Under the pieces are notes generated by a model. It saw nothing but the letters and a program-made list of their open reading frames with translations. It did not search any database and was not told where the DNA came from. A stretch of DNA of 48,783 bases from Mesorhizobium sp. (GTDB lineage Bacteria > Pseudomonadota > Alphaproteobacteria > Rhizobiales > Rhizobiaceae). The stretch spans positions 1 through 48,783 of the forward strand of contig JAPUFC010000037.1 in the NCBI GenBank assembly GCA_027492275.1. Direction: 5' to 3'. A program made the position numbers and the translations under genes. Shown piece after piece: positions 35,033-42,865 of this stretch; the stretch's first letter is position 1; every line of letters starts with the position of its first letter.

Positions 35033-35632
35033 TCAAAGACCGTCGATATCCCTGCGCGCCTGCCGCAAAATCTCGCGCAGCCGGGCGGTCTGCTCGGCCG
35101 TCAGCTCGCCCTTGCGCACGCGCACGAACACCGCCTTGGCGAGGTCCCGCGCCTCCTCACCGAGCGCGGCATGGCCGCTCTCGGCCGAGACGCCGTCGAT
35201 CTGCGCGTTGATGCGGGCAAGCTCCTCGGCATGGTCGGCCAAATAGGCCGTTCCGGCCTCCGTGATGGAATAGCGACGCTTGTTGCCGTTGGCTTCCGAG
35301 ACGACGAGATCCGCCTCCTCCAGCATCTGCAGCATGGGATAGATGGCGCCGGGGCTCGGGCTGTAGCTTCCCTGGAAGCGCGTCTCCAGCGCCTTGATGA
35401 TGTCGTAGCCGTGGCGCGGCTCCTCGGCGATCAGGCCGAGCACGACGAGGCGCAGCGCGCCGCCGTCGAAGACACGCCGCCCGCGTCCGCCGAAGGGGCC
35501 GCCGCGATGACGCCCGAACGGTCCGCCGCCGAAGCCGCCACCCCTCCGACCGCCGGGGCCGCGCCCGTCTTCGTCGCGCGAACCGGCCATGGCCCACCAG
35601 CCGCCGTGGCGGCGAAAATGCATTCCGTGCAT
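35033..35632 (-). CDS. PadR family transcriptional regulator
   Basis: The 199-residue regulator has a Gly/Arg-rich, low-complexity N-terminus (about residues 20-60) and then a PadR winged helix (LRLVVLGLIAEEPRHGYDII, then PSPGAIYPMLQMLEEADLV) and a helical dimerisation tail. The start at 35632 (MHGMHFRRHGG) is preferred: GGAAGG lies ten bases upstream. An ATG at 35662 has no ribosome site and falls almost on the predicted -10 box. A palindromic operator covers its promoter, so self-repression is likely. PadR proteins usually repress transporter or stress genes next door; no obvious target lies adjacent, as the upstream VWA gene runs the same way and ends in its own terminator. Confidence 0.88.
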   Translation of the reverse strand: MHGMHFRRHGGWWAMAGSRDEDGRGPGGRRGGGFGGGPFGRHRGGPFGGRGRRVFDGGALRLVVLGLIAEEPRHGYDIIKALETRFQGSYSPSPGAIYPMLQMLEEADLVVSEANGNKRRYSITEAGTAYLADHAEELARINAQIDGVSAESGHAALGEEARDLAKAVFVRVRKGELTAEQTARLREILRQARRDIDGL

Positions 35633-35668
35633 GCGAGGAAATCCTTCCGTAATACTCTTCATGAAGAC

Positions 35669-35697
35669 ATATCTATCAAAAGATATATCTTTTACAA
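35669..35697 (-). promoter_or_regulatory. padR promoter with 16-bp palindromic operator
   Basis: On the minus strand TTGTAA (35697-35692) and AGATAT (35674-35669) are 17 bp apart. Almost all of the spacer is the perfect palindrome AAAAGATATATCTTTT (35693-35678). A second perfect palindrome, CGAAAATTTTCG, lies just upstream at 35706-35717. The A/T-rich dyad contrasts with the GC-rich surroundings and is the sort of site PadR proteins bind. Confidence 0.7.
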
Positions 35698-35735
35698 GAG
35701 GGGGGCGAAAATTTTCGGAACTGCGCTCCGCGACG

Positions 35736-35767
35736 AAAAGGCCGGCGGGAATTGCTTCCCGCCGGCC
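35736..35767 (-). terminator. Terminator of the VWA gene
   Basis: On the minus strand an 11-bp perfect stem (GGCCGGCGGGA with TCCCGCCGGCC) and 6-nt loop is followed by TTTT. It lies about 70 bp after the VWA stop and before the padR promoter. Confidence 0.75.
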
Positions 35768-35840
35768 TGCCTCACCCGCCCCGAGGCGAACTTTCCCTAT
35801 CGGAACGATCCGGTCCGAAAAAAGTTCGCCCGCATCGCCA

Positions 35841-37850
35841 CTACCGCTTGCCGCCTTCGAGCGCCGAGGCAAGGCGCACCAGCGATAGGAATTCCGACCG
35901 GTACCCAAACGGATCGGATCCACGGGCGGCAGCAGCGATCTCCAATATTCTGTCGTAGCCGAAGGCATGCGTCTGGTCCGTGCCGCGCAGCTTCTGGCCG
36001 AAGGCGGCGACCGCGACCGAGAAACGCTGGTCGGTGCTCGCCGCGTCGAAGGACGCGACCTCGTTCACCTCCGTCACCGGCGTGGTGATCAGCTTCGACA
36101 CGTCCTCGTCCGGCAGCTTGTAGCGGATCTTCACGAAGGCATATTCGTCCGCATTGGCGATGCCGCCGGGATTGTTCACCGCGGCCTGTCCGTAGCGCAG
36201 GTCGTCGATCTGCTGGGGCGCGCCCTTCGGCGTGATCTCGTAGATCGCCGTGACCGAATGGCCGGAGCCGATCTCGCCGGCATCGACGCGGTCGTTGTTG
36301 AAGTCCTCCCGGTTGAGCGCCCGCGTTTCGTAGCCGATCAGCCGGTACTCCGAGACGGCGGCCGGATTGAACTCGACCTGGATCTTCACGTCCTTGGCGA
36401 TGGTGAAGAGCGTGGAAGAGGCATCCTGCACCAGCACTTTTTCCGCCTCGGCCAGCGTGTCGATATAGGCCGCCGTGCCGTTGCCGTTCTGCGCGATGGT
36501 CTGCATCATCCGGTCGTTGAGGTTGCCGCGGCCGAAGCCGAACACCGACAGGAACACGCCGGACTCGCGTTTCTCCTCGATCATGCGCTTCAGATCGGCG
36601 TCGTCCGTCTGGCCGACGTTGAAGTCGCCGTCGGTGGCCAGCATCACCCGGTTGACGCCGTCCTTCACGAAGGATTTTTGGGCCAGCCGGTAGGCCTCCT
36701 TCAAACCTGCCTCGCCTGCCGTGGTGCCGCCGGGCGTCAGCGTGTCGATGGCCTGAAGGATTTTTTCCCGCTCCGACGCCTTGGTCGGCTCCAGCACGGT
36801 GCCGGCGTTGCCCGCATAGGTGACGATGGAAACCGTATCTTCGGGGTTCAGCTTGTTGACCAGCAGGCGGAAGGCCGATTGCAGCAGCGGCAGCTTGTCC
36901 GGCGCGTTCATCGAGCCCGACACGTCGAGCAGGAAGACGAGGTTGGCGCGCGGCTGCTCGGCCGGTTTCACGTCATAGCCCTTGATGGCGACGTGCATCA
37001 GCTTCGTCTGCCCGTTCCACGGCGTCGGCATCACGGTGACGGTCGAGTTGAATGGCACGGCAGCGCTGTCCGGCCCCTTCCAGTCATAGGGGAAGTAGTT
37101 GACCATCTCCTCCACGCGCACCGTGTCCGCCTGGGGCAGAAAGCCGTCCTTCAGCGAGCGGCGCACGAAGGAATAGGAGGCCGTATCGACATCGATGGAG
37201 AAGGTCGAGACCGGGTCCTCAAGCGCCGAGCGCACCGGATTGGTCTTGAACGCCTCGAAGCGGTCGCGGTCCTCCTGCGAGGGCATGGGCATGTCGGACG
37301 GCGCATAGGCCGGCGCCTGCTCGGCCAGCCGCTTGGAAGCCGCCGCACCGCCCGCCGCCCGATCCCGCGTCGCCATGGTGGCGGGCGCGCTCGGCGACGG
37401 CGGCGCGAAGGCCTCCGGCTTCGGCGCGGCTTCCGGCTCGGCGAGCACGAGGCCGCGGTCGGCCTCCACGTCGAGCTTTTCCTCCACAGGCCGGTTTGCG
37501 GTCTGCCGGACCTCTCCGGCCGGGCCATCGGCGGTCTCGCGGCCGAAGCCGAAGGGCGAAGTCTGTTCGTTGAGCAGGGAGAACGTCACGTATCCCGCCA
37601 CCGGCAGAGCCACCAGCCCGGCCAGCGCCGGCGTCGCCAAAAGCTTCTTCTGCATCATCTCGCTCCAGAGCTTCCTCATCTGCCCGGTGAGACGAGAGGT
37701 CGGAGACGTTCCTTTGGCGGCTGCGCGATTTTTTTCGCCGGCCTCCTCGAAGGCCTGCATCGCAAGGGAAAGCGCCCTCGCCTTCGCTTCGGCGGAAGCC
37801 GCCGGCGCGGACAGGCCGCGCAGTCTGTTCAGGTCGGTGTCGTCAACCAT
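35841..37850 (-). CDS. Transmembrane von Willebrand factor A protein coupled to an ECF sigma factor
   Basis: The 669-residue protein has a cytoplasmic head of about 70 residues (MVDDTDLNRLRGLSAPAAS..), one membrane helix (about 71-92, TPALAGLVALPVAGYVTF), a Pro/Ala/Glu-rich stretch, then a VWA-associated N-terminal domain (FSIDVDTASYSFVRRSL), a VWA domain with an intact metal site (LVFLLDVSGSM, Asp309; later TPGGTTAG and ATDGDFNVG) and a C-terminal DUF3520-type region. This is the YfbK-like family. ATG 37850 is preferred: GGGGAAG lies seven bases upstream, while the GTG at 37856 is too close to it. The start is interlocked with the sigma factor stop. The topology (short cytosolic head, one helix, outer sensor-like domain) is that of many anti-sigma factors; that role is inferred. 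Confidence 0.85.
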   Translation of the reverse strand: MVDDTDLNRLRGLSAPAASAEAKARALSLAMQAFEEAGEKNRAAAKGTSPTSRLTGQMRKLWSEMMQKKLLATPALAGLVALPVAGYVTFSLLNEQTSPFGFGRETADGPAGEVRQTANRPVEEKLDVEADRGLVLAEPEAAPKPEAFAPPSPSAPATMATRDRAAGGAAASKRLAEQAPAYAPSDMPMPSQEDRDRFEAFKTNPVRSALEDPVSTFSIDVDTASYSFVRRSLKDGFLPQADTVRVEEMVNYFPYDWKGPDSAAVPFNSTVTVMPTPWNGQTKLMHVAIKGYDVKPAEQPRANLVFLLDVSGSMNAPDKLPLLQSAFRLLVNKLNPEDTVSIVTYAGNAGTVLEPTKASEREKILQAIDTLTPGGTTAGEAGLKEAYRLAQKSFVKDGVNRVMLATDGDFNVGQTDDADLKRMIEEKRESGVFLSVFGFGRGNLNDRMMQTIAQNGNGTAAYIDTLAEAEKVLVQDASSTLFTIAKDVKIQVEFNPAAVSEYRLIGYETRALNREDFNNDRVDAGEIGSGHSVTAIYEITPKGAPQQIDDLRYGQAAVNNPGGIANADEYAFVKIRYKLPDEDVSKLITTPVTEVNEVASFDAASTDQRFSVAVAAFGQKLRGTDQTHAFGYDRILEIAAAARGSDPFGYRSEFLSLVRLASALEGGKR

Positions 37851-37852
37851 GG

Positions 37853-38419
37853 TCACTCTTCCCCGGCCGCCTGGCGCATCAGCACCTTCAGCCGTTTCTT
37901 CGCTTCATGGATGTGCCAGGAAACCGTGTTCTCCGCGCAGCCCATCGCCTCGGCTGCGTCGGAATGCGACAGGCCCTCGCCATAGACCAGCAGCACCGAT
38001 TCGCGCTGCTTGTCGGGCAGCCGGCGCACCGCGCTCCACAGCGCGTCGAGCTGGTCGTCGGGCTCGGGCTCCGCCTCGCCCGCGATCAGCGCGTGCATGC
38101 CGAAGGCCTCGGCCTTGGCGCGGTCGCGGGAACGCTTGCGCAGCACATCCCGCGCCGCGTTCATCGTCATGGCGTAGAGCCAGGTCGTGAACGCGCCGCC
38201 GCCGCGATAGGAGCGGATCGCCTTGCCGAGGCGCGCGCAGACCTCCTGCGCCACGTCCTCCGCGTCGGCCTTCACGCCGCACCATTTCCACGCCGCGCGA
38301 TAGACGAAGTCGTAGTGGCGCTCGACAAGCCTGCCGAACGCCACCCCGTCACCCTGCCGCGCCCTGCCGATCAGCTCGGCATCGGACGCCTCGGTTTCAT
38401 CGAGCATCATCGCCGTCAT
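37853..38419 (-). CDS. ECF-type RNA polymerase sigma factor
   Basis: This 188-residue sigma-70 family protein has only regions 2 and 4. Region 2: LVERHYDFVYRAAWKWCG and AEDVAQEVCARLGKAI, then TTWLYAMTMNAARDVLRKRS. Region 4: LPDKQRESVLLVYGEGLSHS and AAEAMGCAENTVSWHIHEAK. It would direct RNA polymerase to a small regulon. The start is ATG 38419; ATGs at 38410 and 38407 are alternatives. A perfect 11-bp inverted repeat reaches into the start codon. Its stop overlaps the possible GTG start of the VWA gene, so the two are made together. Confidence 0.93.
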   Translation of the reverse strand: MTAMMLDETEASDAELIGRARQGDGVAFGRLVERHYDFVYRAAWKWCGVKADAEDVAQEVCARLGKAIRSYRGGGAFTTWLYAMTMNAARDVLRKRSRDRAKAEAFGMHALIAGEAEPEPDDQLDALWSAVRRLPDKQRESVLLVYGEGLSHSDAAEAMGCAENTVSWHIHEAKKRLKVLMRQAAGEE

Positions 38420-38448
38420 TTGCCCGTGAGACGACCGTCACGGGCAAA
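38419..38448. promoter_or_regulatory. 11-bp inverted repeat abutting the sigma factor start
   Basis: TTTGCCCGTGA (38419-38429) and TCACGGGCAAA (38438-38448) are perfect inverted copies with an 8-bp gap. On the minus strand the second arm runs into the ATG (GGGCAAATG). In RNA this would bury the ribosome site; in DNA it could be an operator. It may also be a terminator for the RidA gene, but there is no T-tract. Confidence 0.65.
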
Positions 38449-38485
38449 TCCTTGGGGCGTCGGAAAGTTTTTTGCGGATACAAGC

Positions 38486-38830
38486 TCAATCGAGCGCGGC
38501 CGTGACGATGATCTCGACCTTGTACTGCTCGGCCGCGAGCTTCGCCTCGCCGGTGGCGCGGGCGGGCGTGTGGCCGGGCGCGACCCATTTGTCCCACACC
38601 GCGTTCATCTCGGCGAAGGTCGACATGTCGGCCAGCCAGATGATCGCCTGGAGGATTTTCGTCTTGTCCGTTCCGGCCTTCGCCAGCAGCTCGTCGATCG
38701 AGGCCAGCACGTCGGCCGTCTGCTCCGCGACGGTTGAGCCCTCGCCCACTTGGCCGGCGAGATAGACGGTGTTGTTGTGGACGACGGCTTCGCTCATGCG
38801 CGCGCCGACGCCGATGCGGTTGATGGCCAT
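38486..38830 (-). CDS. RidA family protein (YjgF/YER057c/UK114)
   Basis: The 114-residue protein has the Rid fold: RMSEAVVHNNTVYLAGQVGE, then ADMSTFAEMNAVWDKWV and GHTPARATGEAKLAAEQYKV. The C-terminal Arg-containing PARAT segment suggests an imine-binding pocket like that of RidA enzymes, which hydrolyse reactive enamines/imines from amino acid metabolism. Several Rid subfamilies lack activity; which one this is cannot be settled. It starts at ATG 38830, divergent from the zinc importer. Confidence 0.87.
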   Translation of the reverse strand: MAINRIGVGARMSEAVVHNNTVYLAGQVGEGSTVAEQTADVLASIDELLAKAGTDKTKILQAIIWLADMSTFAEMNAVWDKWVAPGHTPARATGEAKLAAEQYKVEIIVTAALD

Positions 38831-38904
38831 GGTTCTCTCCTGTTGAACGCGCCTTCCATAACGGAAAGCAGCCTTCGCACAAGGCGGCACCGGCAAACGG
38901 GTGG

Positions 38905-38933
38905 TTGACGTATGTAATAACATAACATATGAG
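38905..38933 (+). promoter_or_regulatory. Zur-like dyad inside the zinc importer promoter
   Basis: TTGACG (38905-38910) and TATGAG (38928-38933) are 17 bp apart. Between and overlapping them, TATGTAATAACATAACATA (38911-38929) is an inverted repeat matching at 7 of 9 half-positions, of the TATGTTAT...ATAACATA kind known for Zur boxes. It lies about 30 bp before the ATPase start. Repression by zinc-loaded Zur is the expected control. Confidence 0.7.
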
Positions 38934-38959
38934 AGGCCTCCCTGTCGCATGGAAGCCCG

Positions 38960-39757
38960 ATGTCCGAGCCGGCCCTGATTTTTCGCGACCTGACGCTGGG
39001 TTACGGCAGTCACGCGGCCGTGCATCATCTGAGCGGCACGGTCGAGCGCGGCTCGCTGACGGCGATCGTCGGCGCCAACGGCTCCGGCAAGTCGACGCTG
39101 ATGAAGGGCATCGCGGGCGTGCTGAAACCCATGGCCGGAAGCGTCGATCGGCGCGCCGGCTGCACCGTCGCCTATCTGCCGCAGCAATCGGAACTGGACC
39201 GCACCTTTCCGGCCCGCGTCGTCGACCTGGCGGCCATGGGCCTGTGGCCGAAGCGCGGGCTTCTCGGCCGCCACACCGCCGCCGACCGCGCCGCCGTCGC
39301 CGAGGCGCTGACGGCGGTCGGGCTGCAAGGCTTCGCCGAGCGCCCCATCGACACGCTCTCCGGCGGCCAGTTGCAGCGCGCCCTGTTCGCCCGCGCGCTG
39401 GTGCAGGACGCCGACATCCTGCTGCTGGACGAACCCTTCAACGCGATCGACCAGCAGACCACGGCGGACCTTCTGGCGCTCATCCGGCGCTGGCGCGGCG
39501 AAGGCCGCACCGTGCTCGTCGTCGCGCATGATCTCGACCTCGTGCGCCGGCATTTTCCCCTGACCCTGCTGCTCGCGCGCGGCCCCGTCGCCTGGGGTCC
39601 GACGCAGGAGTCACTGAGCCCGGCGAACATGCGCAAGGCGCGCGGCTTCGACGAGGCCTGGCACGACGACGCGGCCTGGTGCGAGCCCGAGACCGGGCAC
39701 GACCACGACCATAGCCATGCACCTTCCGGGCTGCAGGACGGCCATCGGGCAGCCTGA
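38960..39757 (+). CDS. aztA: Zinc/manganese ABC transporter ATP-binding protein (AztA/ZnuC-like)
   Basis: This 265-residue ATPase has Walker A GANGSGKST, signature LSGGQLQRALFARAL, Walker B ILLLDEPFNAID and switch VVAHDLDLV. The C-terminus is rich in His (HDHDHSHAPSGLQDGH), fitting a metal importer. It opens a three-gene operon with the permease 2 bp after its stop and the binding protein next. The start at ATG 38960 has GGAAG upstream. AztA is the name used for this importer type in Paracoccus and relatives; ZnuC or a Mn importer are alternatives. Confidence 0.87.
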   Translation: MSEPALIFRDLTLGYGSHAAVHHLSGTVERGSLTAIVGANGSGKSTLMKGIAGVLKPMAGSVDRRAGCTVAYLPQQSELDRTFPARVVDLAAMGLWPKRGLLGRHTAADRAAVAEALTAVGLQGFAERPIDTLSGGQLQRALFARALVQDADILLLDEPFNAIDQQTTADLLALIRRWRGEGRTVLVVAHDLDLVRRHFPLTLLLARGPVAWGPTQESLSPANMRKARGFDEAWHDDAAWCEPETGHDHDHSHAPSGLQDGHRAA

Positions 39758-39759
39758 CC

Positions 39760-40626
39760 ATGTACGACCTGCTCCTCGCTCCCTTCGTCGACTACGCCTT
39801 CATGCAGCGCGCGCTGGGCGGCTCGCTGCTTCTGTCGCTGGGCGCCTGCCCCATCGGCGTCTTCCTGATGCTGCGCCGCATGAGCCTGACGGGAGACGCC
39901 ATGGCGCACGCCATTCTGCCGGGCGCGGCCGCCGGTTTCCTGCTCTACGGGCTCCAGATCGTGCCGATGGCGATCGGCGGCCTGGTCGCCGGCGCGCTGG
40001 TGGCGCTGGGCGCGGGTCTGGTGTCGCAGCTCACCGTGCAGAAGGAGGACGCCTCCATGGCCGCCTTCTACCTGATCTCGCTGGCGCTCGGCGTGCTGAT
40101 CGTCTCGCTGCGCGGCTCCAGCGTCGACCTCATGCACGTCCTGTTCGGCACCGTGCTGGCGCTGAACGACGAGGCGCTGGCGCTGATCGGCGGCATCACC
40201 TGCCTCAGCCTCGGCTTCCTCGCCATCTTCTGGCGCGCTCTGGTGGCCGAAAGCATGGACCCGCTGTTCCTGCGCTCGGTCAGCCGGCTCGGCGCGCCCG
40301 TGCACTTCCTGTTCCTCGGCCTGGTGGTGCTGAACCTCGTCGGCGGCTTCCAGGCGCTGGGCACGCTGCTGTCGGTCGGGCTGATGATGCTGCCCGCCGC
40401 CGCCGCCCGCTTCTGGACGGTGCGTGTCGGGCCGATGTGCGCGCTGTCCGTCGCCATCGGCTTCGCCGCCTGCGCCTGCGGGCTGCTGCTGTCCTATCAT
40501 GCCGCCCTGCCCTCGGGTCCGTCGATCATCCTGTCGGCCGGAGCCGTCTATCTCGCCTCGGTGCTGGCCGGTCCGCGCGGCGTGCTGCGCTCGCGCGTGC
40601 AGCGGCACCGTCATCGCGTCGCCTGA
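39760..40626 (+). CDS. aztB: Zinc/manganese ABC transporter permease (AztB/ZnuB-like)
   Basis: This 288-residue permease has seven to nine membrane helices of the ABC-3 family. Marks: FMLRRMSLTGDAMAHAILPG-type block (here LMLRRMSLTGDAMAHAILPG), then ALGVLIVSLRGSSVDLMHVL and GTLLSVGLMMLPAAAARFW. It exports nothing itself but forms the metal channel with the ATPase. It is packed between the ATPase and binding-protein genes. Confidence 0.9.
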   Translation: MYDLLLAPFVDYAFMQRALGGSLLLSLGACPIGVFLMLRRMSLTGDAMAHAILPGAAAGFLLYGLQIVPMAIGGLVAGALVALGAGLVSQLTVQKEDASMAAFYLISLALGVLIVSLRGSSVDLMHVLFGTVLALNDEALALIGGITCLSLGFLAIFWRALVAESMDPLFLRSVSRLGAPVHFLFLGLVVLNLVGGFQALGTLLSVGLMMLPAAAARFWTVRVGPMCALSVAIGFAACACGLLLSYHAALPSGPSIILSAGAVYLASVLAGPRGVLRSRVQRHRHRVA

Positions 40627-40640
40627 AAAGGAGCCTCCCC

Positions 40641-41576
40641 ATGCAAAAAACGCTCAGCCTCGCCTCCGTCCTCGCCGGCATCGCGCTCGCCTTTCCGGCT
40701 GCCGCCGCGGACCTCAAGGTCGTCGCCTCCTTCTCCATTATCGCCGACATGGCGAAAAACGTCGGTGGCGACCGTATCGAACTGACCACGCTGGTCGGCC
40801 CCGACGGCGACGCCCACGTCTACGAGCCGAGACCGGCCGATGCCGGCGCGGTGGCGGCGGCCGACGTGGTGCTGGTCAACGGGCTGCACTTCGAGGGCTT
40901 TCTCGCCCGCCTCGTCCAGGCCAGCGGCACCAAGGCGACGGTGACCGAGTTGACGAAGGACGTCACGCCGCTGAAACTGTCCGACGAGCCGCACGCGCAT
41001 GAAGAGCATGCCGAAGCCGGCGCGCATGACGGCCACGACCACGGCGACACCGATCCGCACGCCTTCCAGTCGGTCGCCAACGCCCGAATCTACGTGAAGA
41101 ACATCGCCGACGCCTTCTGCGCGGCGGACGCCGCCGGCTGCGACGCCTACCGCGCCAACGCGCAGGCCTATACGGTCAAGCTGGACGCGCTGGAGGACGA
41201 GGTCACCGCGGCGGTCGCCGCCATCCCGCAAGACAAGCGGGTCGTCATCACCTCGCACGACGCCTTCGGCTATTTCGAGCACGCCTACGGGCTCGAATTC
41301 CTCGCGCCGGAAGGCATCTCGACCGAATCGGAAGCCTCCGCCGCCGACGTCGCCCGGCTGATCGATCAGGTGCGCCACGACAAGGCGTCGGCGATCTTCG
41401 TCGAGAACATCACCAACCAGCGCCTGATCGAGCAGATCGCGCGCGAGACGGGCGTGCGCGTCGGCGGCACGCTGTATTCCGACGCGCTGTCCGGCCCCGA
41501 CGGCCCCGCCTCGACTTACATCGACATGATGCGCAGCAACGTCCGCACCATCCGCGGCGCGATCCTCGGAAGCTGA
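40641..41576 (+). CDS. aztC: Periplasmic zinc-binding protein of the ABC importer (AztC/ZnuA-like)
   Basis: This 311-residue cluster A-I binding protein has a signal peptide (MQKTLSLASVLAGIALAFPA, cleavage after AAA). Expected metal ligands: His in DAHVYEPRPAD, His in NGLHFEGF, His in ITSHDAFGYFEH and Asp near the C-terminus (LYSDALSGPDG). A flexible His/Asp-rich loop (DEPHAHEEHAEAGAHDGHDH) lies in the middle, typical of zinc rather than manganese. AAAAGGAG at 40627-40634 supports the start. No AztD chaperone gene follows. Confidence 0.9.
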   Translation: MQKTLSLASVLAGIALAFPAAAADLKVVASFSIIADMAKNVGGDRIELTTLVGPDGDAHVYEPRPADAGAVAAADVVLVNGLHFEGFLARLVQASGTKATVTELTKDVTPLKLSDEPHAHEEHAEAGAHDGHDHGDTDPHAFQSVANARIYVKNIADAFCAADAAGCDAYRANAQAYTVKLDALEDEVTAAVAAIPQDKRVVITSHDAFGYFEHAYGLEFLAPEGISTESEASAADVARLIDQVRHDKASAIFVENITNQRLIEQIARETGVRVGGTLYSDALSGPDGPASTYIDMMRSNVRTIRGAILGS

Positions 41577-41680
41577 CGCGCCGCGCCGCCGGACCGGTTG
41601 CCCCGTGGCCGAAGGAGTGGCAAGAAGGTCGCCCAATTCGGCCGGCGCCGCCGGCCGTGCACCGGATGCGCGAGGAAGCC

Positions 41681-42019
41681 ATGGAATATCGTCAGATCAG
41701 CGCCACCTATTCGGTCAGCGGCCAGATCACGCCGGAAGACGTCGGCGCGGTCAAGGCGGCCGGCTTCAAGAGCATCATCTGCAACCGCCCGGACGAGGAG
41801 CAGCCCGGCCAGCCGAGCGCGGCCAGCGTGGAGCAGGCGGCGAAGGACGCCGGGCTCGAATTCCGCTACATTCCCGTCGTCAGCGGCCAGATCACCGGGG
41901 CCGACGTCGAGGCGCAGGCGCAGGCGCTGGACGCGCTCGAAGGCCCCGTCTTCGCCTATTGCCGTTCCGGCGCGCGCTGCACCAATCTCTACGCGCTGGT
42001 GAATGAAGCCAAAGCCTGA
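41681..42019 (+). CDS. DUF442/TIGR01244 family phosphatase- or sulfurtransferase-like protein
   Basis: The 112-residue protein matches the N-terminal part of Blh/beta-lactamase-hydrolase-like proteins: YSVSGQITPEDVGAVKAAGF, SIICNRPDEEQPGQPS and the active loop FAYCRSGARCTNL (Cys94). The family has a tyrosine-phosphatase-like fold and is often fused or linked to sulfide/persulfide enzymes; here it stands alone. ATG 41681 has GAGGAAG upstream and is preferred to the ATG at 41657. It follows the zinc importer in the same direction after about 100 bp. Confidence 0.83.
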   Translation: MEYRQISATYSVSGQITPEDVGAVKAAGFKSIICNRPDEEQPGQPSAASVEQAAKDAGLEFRYIPVVSGQITGADVEAQAQALDALEGPVFAYCRSGARCTNLYALVNEAKA

Positions 42020-42055
42020 GCCGTCAGGCTCTACACCAAGCCTGAGCCGTCAGGC
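42014..42055. repeat. Duplicated 16-bp hairpin between convergent genes
   Basis: GCCTGAGCCGTCAGGC (6-bp stem, GCCG loop) occurs at 42014-42029 and again at 42040-42055. The first copy supplies the stop of the DUF442 gene (TGA 42017-42019); the second, read on the other strand, supplies the stop of the dienelactone hydrolase gene. They probably act as a back-to-back transcription stop. Confidence 0.75.
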
Positions 42056-42793
42056 CCGGCCCCGCAGCGTTTCGCGGCACAGCGTCGTCAGCCGGCCCCA
42101 GTGGCGCTCGGCCCCGGCGGGATCGTGGGCATTGTTGTCCGGCACGGCCCAGCCATGCGCCATGCCGACATAGTTCTCGATGATATGGTCGACCTCGGCC
42201 GTGCGCAGCGCCTCCGCCAGGACGGCGGACTGCTCCGGCGGAAAGCTCTGGTCGACGCCGGCGCAGCCGACATAGACGCGCGCCCTGATCGAGCCGACAT
42301 TGCGATGCGGGCTGTCGGGCGCGTCCGTGGCCAGCCTGCCGCCGTGAAAGCTGGCGGCGGCGGCGATGCGGCCGGGGTGCGCGGCGGCGCCGTTGAGCGC
42401 GCGCGCCCCGCCCATGCAATAACCGGTCGTGCCGATAGGCCCGGTCGCTCCGGCCTGCGTCAGCGCGTCGATGAAGAACGCCGTGTCCTGCTGCGTCATG
42501 GCCTGCGTGGTCGCCGCCATCATGCCGCGAATCTTCGTGGCGCTCTCCTCGTTGGCGAAGGCGGTCCGGCCGTCATAGACGGGGTAGTCGCCTTGCCGGT
42601 AATAGAGGTCGGGCACCAGCACCCAGTAGCCGTCGCGCGACAGCCGCTCCGCCATGGCGTCGAGCGCGGGGCGGAGGCCGAACGCATCCATGTAGAGGAT
42701 GACGCCGGCCTGGGTGGTCTCGCCCCTGGGCGCGAACAGCCCCGCGCGGCAGGTTCCGTCCGGCGTGGCGATCTCGATGTGTTTCCCGGTCAT
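42050..42793 (-). CDS. Dienelactone hydrolase family protein
   Basis: This 247-residue alpha/beta hydrolase has the nucleophile elbow TTGYCMGGAR (Cys126), as in dienelactone hydrolases, which use Cys instead of Ser. The acid is probably in GCAGVDQSFPPE and the catalytic His is in VGMAHGWAVP. The N-terminus IEIATPDGTCRAGLFAPRG is typical. The physiological substrate is unknown; no aromatic degradation genes are nearby. Confidence 0.87.
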   Translation of the reverse strand: MTGKHIEIATPDGTCRAGLFAPRGETTQAGVILYMDAFGLRPALDAMAERLSRDGYWVLVPDLYYRQGDYPVYDGRTAFANEESATKIRGMMAATTQAMTQQDTAFFIDALTQAGATGPIGTTGYCMGGARALNGAAAHPGRIAAAASFHGGRLATDAPDSPHRNVGSIRARVYVGCAGVDQSFPPEQSAVLAEALRTAEVDHIIENYVGMAHGWAVPDNNAHDPAGAERHWGRLTTLCRETLRGRA

Positions 42794-42865
42794 AGTTTCC
42801 TCCGCGACGGTCCGGCTGCGGCCTTTTTAAACCGACGCGGAGGCGGGTCAACCTCGGGCAATCGG

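Noticed and set aside
39172-40614. Minus-strand open frame of 480 codons opposite the zinc importer genes
   Set aside because: His/Gln/Arg-rich shadow of the permease and ATPase; real operon is on the plus strand with all family motifs.
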